From: Chrysomallon squamiferum
Lineage: Eukaryota > Mollusca > Gastropoda > Neomphalida > Peltospiridae
DNA length: 64,000 nt
Direction: 5' to 3'
Assembly: GCA_012295275.1 (NCBI GenBank)
Contig: CM022675.1
Span: 11,917,016-11,981,015 of the forward strand
Made by a program: the position numbers and the translations under genes. Numbering within the stretch: the stretch's first letter is position 1; each line of letters opens with the position of its first letter. Below, one piece after another: positions 49,390-63,861 of this stretch. The notes beneath the pieces were generated by a model. It had not been told where the DNA came from and ran no database searches. It saw only the letters and a program-made list of their open reading frames with translations.

Positions 49390-50060
49390 TTAACTCGCAC
49401 AAAATTATTAATAATTACGTAAGCAGAATATTTAAGTGACAAGAAATTATGACAGATTTGTCCCGCCTCTCGAGTGGCTGTCGACCAATAGACTATTTTG
49501 TAATAAAATGCATTCTGACCAATGTGATGTCGTAAGACATAATTATTGTCAAGGAATCTTTTGATAACCTTTTATGGTAATGTATCTTTCCTTTTCGTAT
49601 TTCTGGTTATTATTATCCTTTTTTTTTTTTTTTTTTTTTTTCTTTTTTATAAAATTATTATATTTCGAACAGAATGTAATGGAGTTTAGTATATTATCAC
49701 TATCTGGTTCTGTTTATATATATAACTTGTTTCTTTCTTTCCTTAATTGCCTATTTTATAGTACTGATTATCAAAACTGTATTTGTTTATTTATATCGTT
49801 GTATTAGTTTTTCTTTGTTTTCTGTTACTAATTTATTTATTCACATATTATATTTTACTTTATTATTTCTAATTTAATTAATTAATGTTTTTTTGTTAAC
49901 TTAACATTCACAGCGTAAAGCAGAAATAACAATAAATACAGAAATTTCCCTGAAACCCTTCTGAGCAAAATAAGATTTAAACTGATGTTGCTGAAATAAG
50001 TAACTGAAAATACAGAAGTTTATCTGGTCATTTAATGTCAATATTTATGGTGATTACAGG

Positions 50061-50140
<80 letters not shown>

Positions 50141-50278
50141 ATATATGTGTGTATGTATGTGTTTGTGTGTATATATATATATATTTCTGTGTGTGTGTCT
50201 GTGTGTGTGTGAGTGTGTGTGTGTGTGTGTGTTTATATATATCTGTGTGTGTGTCTGTGTGTCTGTGAGTCTGTGTGT

Positions 50279-50310
<32 letters not shown>

Positions 50311-51440
50311 TCCTCACCTGGCGACAGGAAACAAAGAAACAAAATAAATAATTAACAATAATTTAAAATGTATAATGTTTTAGTTGATTTTTGTATTTTT
50401 ATTTGTTATTTTTTCAAAAATAAACAATGACATTTTTAATTTTTCGGAATATTGTATCTATTTTACAATATTGTTTTGTAAAGGCCAAAGCTAAGGCTGT
50501 CCTCCTGTGACAGGGCGTTCCCGAATTTTGTCTGTGTGCAGAGTCTATTCAGATTCACACGAGAGATCAGAATATTCACTCCTTATCAAACACACCCTCG
50601 GCACGAATTTCCCTTCCCTTTTATGTCACAAAACCTCAAATATCTGATGTTTACATCATGAACAGAATAAAACTGAGGATTACCTTGATGTTATTTGCTC
50701 CACCTAAAATGATGAGCAATACTGGAGAGTAAAAAAAAAATAATAATAATAATAATAAAAAATAATAATAACAGAATATTTATACTCGAGATAATTTCAG
50801 TCACCCGAAACGTAAGTTATAAACGTGTTTTCAGCATGTCGTTCAGTTATGACGAAACAGTAAACAACAGCATCAGTTTTAAAAGGAATTTACTCAACAG
50901 AAACTAGACACTCTCTGTGCCTGTCACTGTGGTTAGTACAGAAAAGCAAATGTCAGAGTCTGCTTTGTAAAACAAAGTAAACGATGTGGAAATACCCCTT
51001 GCCGCTCTCGCTGTATGAAAGTTAAATTAAGTTTGTCCTAAGACAGCGAATTATCAATAGCTGTATCAGAGAAAAATGAATAAATGATGGGCGTTTTTTC
51101 CACTTGGTTGATAGAGTGAACAAACTACACAAAAAGATGTGCAAAAATACTTTGCTGCACTTAGCGGTATGTGAATCTGGTCTATAGATTTAACATTGTA
51201 ATGGAAATGAATTTCCAGATTCTGTTGAAACAACTTTTTTCTTTCTTTTTTCATATATTTTTTAAATCATGTGTTGTCACCTTTGATAAACATACTTATC
51301 TAGATGTCTCCATGTACGTAAGAATGTTATGTTTGTATCTTTTCGAGATTCTACTGAGAATGAAAAATGGGATTGACGGAGGTGTGTTACAGATGCTGTT
51401 GTTGTTGTTGTTGATGTAATTAAATAACACGTACTTTCAG
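49390..51440. other. Region between the gene F promoter and tail g
   Basis: GT microsatellite 50060-50310, no gene. 49921-50010 has replaced the E-side sequence with unrelated bases. 51171-51440 is intron-8-like sequence of tail g. Confidence 0.55.
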
Positions 51441-52151
51441 GAGCCCTGCGATGACAGAAAGAGAAAACGTCGATCAACAGAAAACTCTGATGTTACTGTG
51501 AAGAAAACATTTGTCAATGAATTTTATGACGAGCAAACATCATCAGGTAAATCTGTCAATTATTTTACCTGCCTGTGTGTCTTTCTGATACGGATATAAA
51601 CATTTCAATGTCCGTCTGTGTCTGTTTGTCTATATGTCTATCTATCTCTCACTATATATATATAATTATATATCTCTTCTTTTCTTTTAGCATATCTGTC
51701 TCTTTATCTGCCTTTCTCTTTGTCTATTTGTGTTTATATTTCTGTATCTATCTGTCTGTTTGTCTGTCTGTCTCTCTGTCTGTCTGTCTGTCTCTGTGTT
51801 TTTATCTGTGTTGATAGTCTCCATACCTGTCCATTCATCCGTATAGTAATAAGTTAGCAATTATAATAGTAACATTTATATATATAATGTCATCACCATC
51901 TTAAGTATTATTACCTTTATTATACAGAATCACTGGAGGACAAGAACGTAGATGACGGTCAAGGGGAGACTTCTGGTAACAAATCCAGTCCTGAATCTCA
52001 AATCATCATCCCCCTGGTTGTAGGCGTTGCCATAGCAACGTTACTGATTGTTCTCATTGTTGTTTTCGCTGTCGTACTTCTGCGGAAACGACAGAGGAAA
52101 GAAAATTGTGAAAATTCGAAAACTTCAGTTTTCTTCAGCGGCCATCACTGA
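51441..52151 (+). pseudogene. Tail g: truncated EGF/ZP copy, exons 9-10, with extended C-terminus
   Basis: Exons 51441..51546 (EPCDDRKRKRRSTENSDVTV, ending FYDEQTSS) and 51928..52151. The usual TAG stop has become TCG, so the frame runs 11 residues further (SKTSVFFSGHH) to TGA in what is 3' untranslated sequence elsewhere. The basic site is longer (RKRKRR). There is no exon 8 or anything upstream, as in b and d. Confidence 0.7.
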
Positions 52152-52294
52152 AAGACGCTTTTGTGTTTTTATATATATTTTTTTAATGCTTTGACTTTCT
52201 GCTTCAGTTTTCTAATTACACCTTTTCATAAATGTTTATTTCTTTTCATTATTCCTCTTTTATATTTTAATATTATTTATATTTATAGTTTTTG

Positions 52295-52393
<99 letters not shown>

Positions 52394-52437
52394 GGTGGTG
52401 GTTGTGTTATAATTAACTAACTAATCTGTTTATTTTG

Positions 52438-52485
<48 letters not shown>

Positions 52486-52687
52486 TTTCATAGACAACGT
52501 TTTTGGATTTTCATCTTCTTCTTATTTTTCACTTACGTCACAATTTATCTGTCAACGCTTCAACTGCAGCTGACAATAATTGATCATTTAAATATTTCTA
52601 ACTGAATAAATAAAACACACTGCTTGAATTATTTTGCATGTTGTGATTGAAAAGACAGACAGAGTGAGTGAGATAATAATGATTTAC
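52152..52687 (+). other. 3' region after tail g
   Basis: (TTA)n at 52297-52393, (TTTA)n at 52438-52487, AATAAA near 52607. One arm of the g/H inverted repeat. Confidence 0.6.
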
Positions 52688-53819
52688 GATGATCAAGGTA
52701 ACTAACTCTTGTAATGCTTTACTACTGTGTAAATGCGTACAAGAGTTAACTCTCTTTGGCTGCACTGATCTGTAAACTGAAAAGCAATGCCAAGTGTATC
52801 GTAGTTGATAAATTCATTAATTTTTTGTTTTGTTGTTGGAACAAAATGAGAGAACTGAGAAAAGCTAACAGCGTGGAAATAGTGAATAGATCAGCCTAAC
52901 CCTCAACATATATTTTATAGTTCTGCTGTTTTGAAAATAAAGGTATTCAATACGCACTTTTATTCTTTTTTTTTTTTTTTAATTTTTAATAGTGAAAGGA
53001 TAAGTATTCCATAAATCATTGTATTTTAACAGTCAAGCAATATTCAGTTTATTCAGTCAGTTGTTTGACATTTGTTTACATCCATGTCTGAAATATGCTG
53101 GTCTTGGGCAGCCATTCTTTCAAGATACCTGGGTCGTTCGTATTAATTTACTGTCCCACATTTCAGTTACTAAATTTCTACTAATCAACGACAAAACTTC
53201 ATCACTAGTAAAATAACTTTTTGTTTCATAAAAATTAAAATTATTTTTCTTAGTGAGCTGCTTTTTTTTTTCGCTATTAAATTAAATAAACAAAAAAGAA
53301 AACTAAAGAAAAAAGGAACGAAAGAAAGAAAAAACATCGAGCCTTGAATCATTTCAACTCTTAATTATTTAAATTATGACAAAAAAAATTCTGTTTTACT
53401 AATATCAACCGTATAGAAATGACCTTTGCTTAGACGAAATGCAACAGTAACAAAAACAAAAAATATAACAGATATTCTTGTCGTTATTGGAAATAGATAT
53501 TATCTGGTTAGGGTAAAAGGTTCGACATGTCCAGAAATTGTCAGATGTTCATGAATTGGATCTAAATTAATTAGAATTCCCAACAGCAAGTAACTCAGAA
53601 ATACTGAAGGCCCAAATTCACTTCACTGAAACAAGACATCAGAATTTATAACGTTATTTACACTGAAATGAACATAGATTATGATAAATGAACAATACCT
53701 ATCTCACCTGTGACACATGTCACTGCTTTCAGTTTATAGATTAGTGCAGCCGAAGAGAGTTAACTCTTGTACGCATTTACTGAGTAGTAAGGATACAAGA
53801 GTTAATTACCTTGATCATC
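52688..53819. mobile_element. Element with long terminal inverted repeats, copy 3
   Basis: Terminal inverted repeats 52688-52782 and 53727-53819. More diverged than copies 1 and 2, but the ends are intact. Confidence 0.6.
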
Positions 53820-54041
53820 GTCTTACAGGAGAGAGAGAGAGCAAAAAAAAAAACCAATGCATATTTTCTTTTATAGTGTAAATTATTGGTATCTTTTACA
53901 AAATATTAAAACTTATGTTTTTTATTTATATTTTCATAGATATATATTTATAACAGCTTACTGCATTCATTTTGTTTTCAATGAAAGAAATGCCCCAAAA
54001 ATTTCTTCAGAAAAATGTCATCAACCCTTTCAAATTACTTG

Positions 54042-54073
<32 letters not shown>

Positions 54074-54881
54074 TTAATTATCTTTGTAGAATTACAGTAT
54101 TAATAACACATAGATATATACATATTTGTTTTATGTTACTTTCTTCTTTATTTTTCTATTTTACTTTGGCAGTTTCTTAAGTTAGAGTTTTTGTAAGTAT
54201 AATCTTGATAATTCTAACAAGTAATTCAGAGCTTACTTACACTTTATTTTTGCCAATCATGAACGAAATGAAAACAACTTATTTACAAGGATGTTTAAAG
54301 GCTGAAATGTTCAATTTTATTGTGACAGAATAATGTTTAAAATAATGAACAATTAGAAACAAATAAATAAAAAAGAACATCTGGAATAAATTATAATCTG
54401 ATTACTACATCCTCAGTCTTTTAAGGATTTTTCTGCGTTTCTGTTTACCACTGTATGAATAAAAAATGAAAAATTATATTCTCTGTCATGCATATTACAT
54501 GAGAAACAAATAACTTGGAAGTATATGAAGTATTTTCAGGTATTTTTGTGTGTGATATCAAGTATGCCATTAATTGTGGTTAAAGAGAAGTTGTTTATTT
54601 AATACTGATATTTAATTGTTTTCTTTATGTCGACTCTTGCAGTATAAATTATTTTCTTCTAGAAATATTAAAATGTATCACTCTGAATGAATCAACATCA
54701 GTCTGTGATAAGGAAGGTGTTTTAGGAACAAGGGTTTGCTGAGGTTATGAAGGATGGCGTACAGATAATGAGAATTATTCTGCGAGAAATGTTTTGTTAT
54801 CATTTTCTTTGTGGGTACAGATAGTACCAAAGGTATTAGCTTATCTGTTACATACATGATGCTGTTCACACACACACACAT

Positions 54882-54929
<48 letters not shown>

Positions 54930-55390
54930 TCAAATCTGGGATGCTAAGGTTATGCAGTAGGGCATGTAGATGATGTAGATTACTTCAAGAGAAATATTGT
55001 CTAATCTGAAAATACAGTTTCTTTCTGGTGTACAGATAATACAAAACATAATGACATATCTCTCACATACTCTAATTGTGTCATACCTTAACAATAATTT
55101 CATTCAAGAAGATTGTATGCAACATGTCATATTTTTGTGTTTCCAGTTTACGTCCAGTTTTTGGACAAGTGAAGAATTGTAGACATGTATTAGCCACTCT
55201 TTGTCAGACATCAGTAACTTTTAATGTGTGGTCACTCGTAGATAATCAGACAGACATATACTGGTAGATAATCTGACAGACAGACTGACAGAAAGATTGT
55301 TATTTTGACAAGTTCCACGTTCAACAAATTGATCTGTAAAAACACCACCAATGCTCTTGTTTAACATTTATCTTTATCCTGTTTCTCTTA
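53820..55390. other. Spacer between tail g and gene H
   Basis: Copy of the 12170-13749 spacer in the same orientation. TTA array 54043-54074, CA repeat 54868-54926. No gene seen. Confidence 0.55.
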
Positions 55391-55671
55391 TTTCTACTTT
55401 TTATCTAACTCACTGTGTCTGTCTTTTCAGTCACAACAAACAAAATAATTCAAGCAGTGTGTTTTATTTATACAGTTAGAAATACTGAAAAGAACAATTA
55501 TTGTCAGCAGCAGTTGAAGTGTTGGTAGACAAATTGAGGCGTAAGTGAAAAATAATAAAAAGATGGAATCCAAAAACGTTGTCTATGAAATAAATACATA
55601 GATAAATAAATAAATAATTAAATAAATAATCAAAATAAACAGATTAGTTAATTAATTATAACACAACAACC

Positions 55672-55733
<62 letters not shown>

Positions 55734-55911
55734 TAATGATGATGCTATAAATATAAATAATAATAAAATATAAAAGAGAAATAATAAAAACGAAATATTT
55801 ATGAAAAGGTGTAATTAGAAAACAGAAGCAGAAAGTCAAAGCATTTAAAAAAATATATAAAAATAACAAAAGCGTCTTTCAATGATGGCCGCTGAAGAAA
55901 ACTGAAGTTTT
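55391..55911 (-). other. Gene H 3' untranslated region
   Basis: AATAAA on the minus strand at 55463-55468, (AAT)n at 55674-55732. Arm of the g/H inverted repeat. Confidence 0.6.
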
Positions 55912-57932
55912 CTAATTTTCACAATTTTCTTTCCTCTGTCTTTTCCGCAGAAGTACGAGAGCGAAAACAACAATGAGAACAATCAGTAACGTTGCTATGG
56001 CAACGCCTACAACCAGTGGGATGATGATTTGAGATTCAGGACTGGCTTTGTTACCAGAAGTCTCCCCTTGACCTTCATCTACGTTCTTGTCCTCCAGTGA
56101 TTCTGTATAATAAAAGTAATAATAATAATATGTAAGATGGTGATGACATTATATATATAAATGTTACTATTATAATTGATAACTTTTTGCTATACGGATG
56201 AATGGACAGGTATAGAGACTATCAATACAGATAAAAACACAGAGACAGAGAGACCGACAGACACAGAGACAGATAGATACAGAAACATAAACACAAATAG
56301 GCAAAGAGAAAGATAGATAAAGAAACAGACGTGCTGAATGAAAAGCCGAGATATATAATTATATATATATATATAATGAGAAACAGCTAGACATATAGAC
56401 AGACTGATGGACACTGAAATGTTTATATCCGTATCAGAAAGAAACACAGACAGGTAAAATAACTAACAGATTTACCTGATGATTTTGTGTCTTCATAAAA
56501 TTCAATGACAAATGTTTTCTTCACAGTAACATCAGCGTTTTCTGTTGATCGACGTTTTCTCTTTCTTCATCGCATGCAGCCTGAAAGTATGTGTTATTTA
56601 ATTACATCATCAACAACAACAACAACAGCATCTGTAACACTCCTCCATCAATCCCATTTTTCATTCTCAGTAGAATCTCGAAAAGATACAAATCATGCAT
56701 TCATACGTACATGGAGACATTTAGATCAGTATGTTCGTCAAAGGGACAACACATGCTTTTCTGTTTGTGGGAATTTCGATTCTCATCATGTATAATTACG
56801 GTGCCAAAACGGCCATTAATTACATCCACAACAACAAGAACAATAACATATATATTATAAAATACATTCATACATACAAAGAGACATTTGTGTATGGGAA
56901 TTTCGTCTCTCATCCGTAAGATCCTTCGTTATATGGTAATTATTGGTGCCAAAAAAAAAAGGGTCGTATCATAAACAGCTTTCCAGATTATTGTGAATCT
57001 CAGGTTGAAGATTAGGGACTTTAGCAAAATTTGCATGTTCAGCTAGAATACTACTTTAGTAGGAGGAATGCAGAGAGTAAGAATGTGAAGAATTTCTGAT
57101 ACTTACTGGATTACAGAACTCGGTTTTGCCAGCAGAACACAGCTTCAAGTTACAGGTCATTTCAACTGATGGAGCAGTTGTTAAACTTGAACGCTTGCAG
57201 CTGGAAACTGATTGAAACATCGGTCAGTAGATTAGGTTTCTGCTTCCAAAGTTTTCCAAGATTTTCTTCTGGGCAGCTACAAGTAAGTAATCCAGAAATA
57301 ATTTAAGACATTAAATAAGTGAATAAGTACATCAGTAGAAAGGTATGTAAGTAAACAAGGAGGTAGTTTAGTAATTTAGTAAATAAGTAACAAAGTAAAA
57401 TACACAAGTAAGTAATTAGCTAATTTAAGAAAGTAAATCACTAAATAAGTAAGGAAATAAATAAGGTAAGTAAGTAAGTAATGAAATACGAAAGAAAGTA
57501 AAGTAACTAAAATAGAAAAAAAAAAAGTTAACTAAACAAGTAACTAAATCAGTAAGCACAAAAGTAGGTAAATAAGTAAGTAAATAAATAAGTTAATAAC
57601 TTACTAAGTCCAACAAGCAAGAGAACGAAATGAAACAAACTGATCATAAAATAAATGAATTAATTAATTTATAAACAAATACAAAATTTAATAAACATAA
57701 CAAACAAACAAACACATATGTGACACCTAAGATTATTTGAAATTTAGACAGAAAACATAGGAGTAGAAATTTGTAGTGAAAGCAAGCTAAAAGAATTTTT
57801 ACTGAGCTCAAGTAGAAAACTGAGACTCTTAGTAAGATTACCTGTCTGTTATAATTGACATAGACTCCAGATCATTTCCTGTCAGTCCATTAGTACTTGT
57901 ACACGATTCCAAGCCGATTTTTTGATAAAATC

Positions 57933-58121
57933 CTAACAAATATAAAATAAAGCCAGTTGTTACACCAGTTATATACGTATATAACATAAATAATAACGAA
58001 AATTATAATCATAATAACAAAACCCATAACGATAAGAATAACCAGAAGTATAGTATAACTCTAGCCAACCACTACAAATATTGTAACTGTTATTACAACT
58101 TTTCTTTTTGTTACTGTTGTC

Positions 58122-58175
<54 letters not shown>

Positions 58176-58295
58176 TAATAATAATAGTAATAATAGTAAC
58201 AATGGTGCTAGCAAAGTAACAGTAGAAGTACTACTAGAACAGTTGGTTTGATTATTATGGTAACAAGAAGTTGGCGTAGTAGTGGTCGTAGAAGC

Positions 58296-58338
<43 letters not shown>

Positions 58339-59173
58339 ACATTGACAGTGCTAAAACCAGTATTATCTGCATTAGAATGGCGACGTTAGCAAAAGCTTTA
58401 GTAGTAGAAGAAGTGTTAGTAATAATATTAGTAGTTATGGTAAGAGTGACGTAGTACTAGCAATATTAATGAAAGTAGTAATAATAATCCTTAGTAAGAA
58501 TCAGTAGTAATTAGCATTACCAAAAAGCAGTAGTAGTATAGCATTAGCAAAAAGTGTTGTTACGTAGTGTTAGCAAGAAGTAGTGGTAGAATGTCCTTAG
58601 CAAGAATTAGTAGCAATATAGCATTAGTGAAAAGCAATAATAATTAGTATCAATTTGGCATTAGAAACAAATACGGCATAAGCAAGAAGTAGTAGTGTAG
58701 AGGTATATACATACCATCAGCAGCAAGTAGTAATAATATAGCATTACCAGTAAGTAGTAGTAGTCATACGAAGAAGTAGTCGTAATGTAACTTCAGGTGA
58801 AGGAAGCAGGGTTAGAAGTTTAGCAAGAAGAAATTGCAATGCATAACAAAGACGTAGCACTCATACAACATTAGCAAGATGTAGTTAGCATATAGACCTA
58901 CCCAGAAGTAGTCATGAACATTATCAAGAAGTCGTAAGAATACAGCATTACGAAGGTGTAGTAGTAATATAGCCTCACAACCACTAATATAACATTACGA
59001 AATACTGCGCAAGAAAGTAGTGCTCATTGTAGTAGTAATATAGCCTCACAACCACTAATATAACATTACCAAATACTGCGCAAGAAAGTAGTGCTAACTG
59101 TAGCAGTACAGCATTACCAAGAAGCAGTGGTAATGAAGTGGAAGTAGTGATACGACGGTAGTTTTGGAAGTAC
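57933..59173 (-). repeat. Gene H intron 6: degenerate repeat
   Basis: Reverse of the gene A/C intron 6 structure: (AAT)n 58123-58176, (GTA)n 58292-58338 and AGCAAGAAGTAGTAGTA units. A block of about 60 bp (TAGCCTCACAACCACTAATA) is duplicated at 58971 and 59041. Confidence 0.7.
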
Positions 59174-59720
59174 CTTTAACTGCAGTGAATTCAAACGTGA
59201 GACGATCATTCAGTGATACAGGTCCTGACACCACTGACCCGTCTTCCTTTTTGATCTCAAATTTCACTTCGGATGGAGTTTTACTGGTAACAGCAGCATC
59301 CTTGGTATGTCTACAATACACACAAACCTATAGCAATATTTGTTGACGTAAATACACAAACATATGTATATCTGGCTGTCTGTCTATATGTGTGTGTGTG
59401 TGTGTACGTATGGATGGATGGATCAGTGTTGGTGTGGGTTATATATATATATAAAACGTAAGAATATAATGCATGTTTATATCTGTATATTTTATGTATA
59501 ATGTTGGTATGTGTGTAGGTTTCTAGCTAGGTATGCTGTTACATATGTAGTGATATATGCAGTAATTAACTTACCCTTCTGTATTTGTGTTTTCCAGTGT
59601 TTTGGTTACGGTCACGTTACTGACTTCGTCACCAGTACAAGACGCAGTAATCTTGGCATCGAAGCTTGTCAGATACTTCGAATTAAACTGTATGATGAAA
59701 TCTCTCGACCGATTATTTGT

Positions 59721-59797
<77 letters not shown>

Positions 59798-59866
59798 CAA
59801 CAATAATAATAATAATAAAAATAAATAATAATAATAAGAAGAAAATTGACCATATACAACTGTGGC

Positions 59867-60044
59867 GACTCGACACGTAAAACAATGAGGCGAGTTAATG
59901 AACGCCACCCCGCTTGAAAGAGTAGTTCCGGTCTGGTGAGGACAACACCCGCGCGCGCGAACTATGAAAATAGCGTCGGGAAAAAAACTTCCGGTTTTCT
60001 GGTCTTTCCGGATTTGAGGACGCCGGATAATTCGTCCGGAACCT
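59867..60044. mobile_element. MITE fragment in gene H intron 4
   Basis: Half of the CCGGA-type MITE (GAAAGAGTAGTTCCGG, then CGCGCGCGCGAACTATGAAA, ending CGCCGGATAATTCGTCCGGA). The other end is missing. It lies in intron 4, not intron 1 as in C, E and F, so it is an independent insertion. Confidence 0.7.
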
Positions 60045-60167
60045 GTATAATTTATTAATAGAACAAGAAATCAACACTTAATTATTTGTCATATTAAAAT
60101 ATAGGTTTTCTCTTCTTCTTCTTTTTCTTTTTCTTCTTTTCTTCTTCTTCTTCTTCTTCTTCTTCTT

Positions 60168-60198
<31 letters not shown>

Positions 60199-61089
60199 GT
60201 AGTAGTAGTAGTAATAATAATAATAATATCAGTAGAGGTATTACTCCTAGTTTTACTAAGAGTACTACTAGCTCTGTTTACAACTAGCTCTGTTTACAAC
60301 TAGCACTTTATTGATATTTATTTCTTTAATTTCTATTAATTTGTAAGTACATTTGGTCACATACACAGAACATACAAAGTGGCCGAAAAGTTGCTTCACC
60401 ATAGATTATAATACTGAAATAACTCGTTGTTATAAAATTGTCTTAACAAAATTTTCGTCGGATTGTTTTTAACAAATACACAGGCATAATAATCAAAAGA
60501 TTATCGTCATATTATGACTGATAAAGAACTTCTACTTTGTGATATATAAACACACCATGTTCACAGCCAGACCTCCACACTCTGTGTCAGCTACATTCAG
60601 GTAGTAACTCGTGATGTGGTTGTTTGCGTCTGTTTTCTCTTTCAGCTGGCAGTTTTCGTCGTTTCTGTGCCCGTCGATGTACATGACGCCGGCGAAGTCT
60701 CCTAGCAACACCACCGTCAGCAACATCGAATCGGCCGAGCAGTTCACTTGTACTGAAAACAACAACAACAACGACGACAACGACGATGGTAACAACATTA
60801 ACAGTAACGAACTGGTTTTTTTATTTTATGTTGTTTTTTTTTTTTTTTTTAGTTTTTTTTTTTTTTCTTACTTAGGGATATTATGTTACTTTGCAAGAGC
60901 AATTTTTTTTTTTTTTTTTTTTTTTTTTTCTTAAATGTTTTTGAATTTTTATGGACACAGAAAGATGGACAAAACTAAGAGCACAAACACACATACAGAC
61001 ACACACATACAAAAAGTAATAGAAAGAATATATAAAATATATAAAGATAGAATGATAACAGATACAGACACAGACAGACAGACAGATAA

Positions 61090-61124
<35 letters not shown>

Positions 61125-61388
61125 GGTAGATAGGAAAAAAAATAGATGTATAGAAGGATTAAAGGGAATATAGATGAACTGAAAGAAAAATCGAAAAAAA
61201 AAAGAAGGAAATAAACAAAAGATCAGACAGTGCATTCATTATAAACTTACTTCTTTTTTCGTAACAGCCAAATCCATAAGTATCTGGTGGACAGGAGCAA
61301 TAATATGCACCCGTATAATAAAAACAGATACCCCCTTCAGATCCACACATAGATGTTACAAGACAACTGTTTAAATCAACCGTCTCTG

Positions 61389-61419
<31 letters not shown>

Positions 61420-61768
61420 AAAATAAAATAAAATAAAATAATTAAAATAATGAATCAATAAATGAAATCGGGGAAACAACACCCAATGAAAACGTAATTT
61501 GTAAACTTGTTTTTTTTTGCTTTTTTTTGTTTTGTGTTTTGTGTATGTGTATGTGTTTGTTTGAATATGCGTTGAACAAAGTGAAAAATTAACACATATT
61601 TAGTAACTTACCTTTGTCCACCTCACACCTGATACCAGTGACATTACTGTTACAGGAACAGGTTCCGTCAGCATCGTTACAGACGTTACCAACGTCACAA
61701 TCCTGACCATTCCGACGACAGTCAAAGTAAACATTAGTTTCACCTGAAATACATATACACATACATCA

Positions 61769-61902
<134 letters not shown>

Positions 61903-62062
61903 CTATATATATAGACACACACACACGCCCACAAATATACGTATACACTGTTATATATGTGTGAAACAGTCTTGATACATTCATACATATACACTTTATA
62001 TGTGCAGCCTAATGATAATATTTGTTCCTATATACAAATATGCATATACTAACATGGATACT

Positions 62063-62217
<155 letters not shown>

Positions 62218-62385
62218 GTATGTATGTATGTATGTACGTATGTATGTAGACAGATTATTTGTATATTTGTCTAAGTGTATGTTAGTGTAAGTCAATGTCG
62301 TATGTGTGTATTTCGGTGTTCATTGTAAAAATTTACCTGCCACGATTCCTATTAGAAATACGACACAAAGACAAATACTCGACAT

Positions 62386-62930
62386 CACTGAGTTCTCTGA
62401 AAAAACAGGTTTAAAGAATAAATATAACACTAATTTCAACAGTAGATTGATGTACAGTCAGACAAATGGATGGTAGAGGAAGATACACAAAATAAACTGA
62501 TCGATTGAAAGATGTTATAAATATGTACACAATTTGAAAACTGACCAGTCTTGTGGAAACGATTTTCCCTGTCAAGCGCCATGAAGGGGTGTTGTGATTT
62601 CTATGGAATTAATTGTGAATTTAATTGTTCTTTTCTGACAGTTTTAGTTCTCATATACATACACATACAAGCACATGCGTACATGCATAAATACGCACAC
62701 ACATATACAAACTCACGTACATATACATACAAATACAAGCACACGCACACGCACAGGACACACGCAAACTGAAACGCACCGCCCCCCATACACACTCACA
62801 GAATAAGTTGAAATTGCTAAAATGAAATAAAAAGAAAAACATTTTTATATTTTTATTTTTGTACTTATTCAGATCCTCGTATTTTTTCTGTCCAGTCTGT
62901 TTAAAACGAAACATTTGAAATATAGTCCAC

Positions 62931-62986
<56 letters not shown>

Positions 62987-63043
62987 TATAATAATAATAA
63001 TAATTATAATAATTATAATAATAATAATAATAATAATAATATA

Positions 63044-63096
<53 letters not shown>

Positions 63097-63861
63097 GTGC
63101 ATAAAAATAAAAAAAAATATAATTTAACCTACGCTTTGGAAGATTATGAACTGTTATGCTACACAAAATGTGAATTTTTTCATGCGAGAAATATTTACAT
63201 TGAAATAAAACTCCCACATTTCAAAACCAGTTATTAAGATGTTGACAAACAAGCGGAAAATATGATACACAAAGTAAACCCTAACGTGCAACCCTCCCAT
63301 AAATCAAAGCATGTGTGGCACTTATTTGATTTCACCACTGAATTGTAACGCTTGTTCTAGTTACGACTTGAGATGCGATTTTTGTTTATTTATATTTTTA
63401 GCATTTTTGCATGACCATCTTTCATCCAAATCCACAGGTTCATCATTCGTATGACATAATAAATGAATGTCTTGCACAGAAAGAGCAAAATAAAGCAAGT
63501 TAGTCTCATATTCATGTAAGAAAATTTGGTTTTCATTCAGTGGCTAATTCAGTATTAAAAAATACAAAGCTTGTCATTTTTCGTTAGGTCGTATCTGTTT
63601 GCTTTGGTTCACCTTTTCAGTAAAATTCAACGAAAAACGTGTAAAAGTATTTTACTATTTGCGCAATAAAATATGTACTGAATTAAAGGGGTTTTTTGCT
63701 GACAAATTGCATCATTCAAGAATAAGAATAAATGAAAATTAGAAATGGCAGTTTAAAGGGAAGAGATGGGCTGCAGGGCAGAACGATTGTTGCTAGTCTT
63801 AATATCAACCACACCTTCAGTTAAGGAACTATGGAAGCCATATAATCCCGAAAAAAAAAAT
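62386..63861 (-). other. Upstream region of gene H
   Basis: An acceptor (TTTTTTCAG) lies 11 bp before the H start codon, so an untranslated exon is expected further up. (AAT)n fills 62933-63095. 63170-63680 is a diverged relative of 47630-48130 upstream of F. No gene recognised. Confidence 0.5.
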
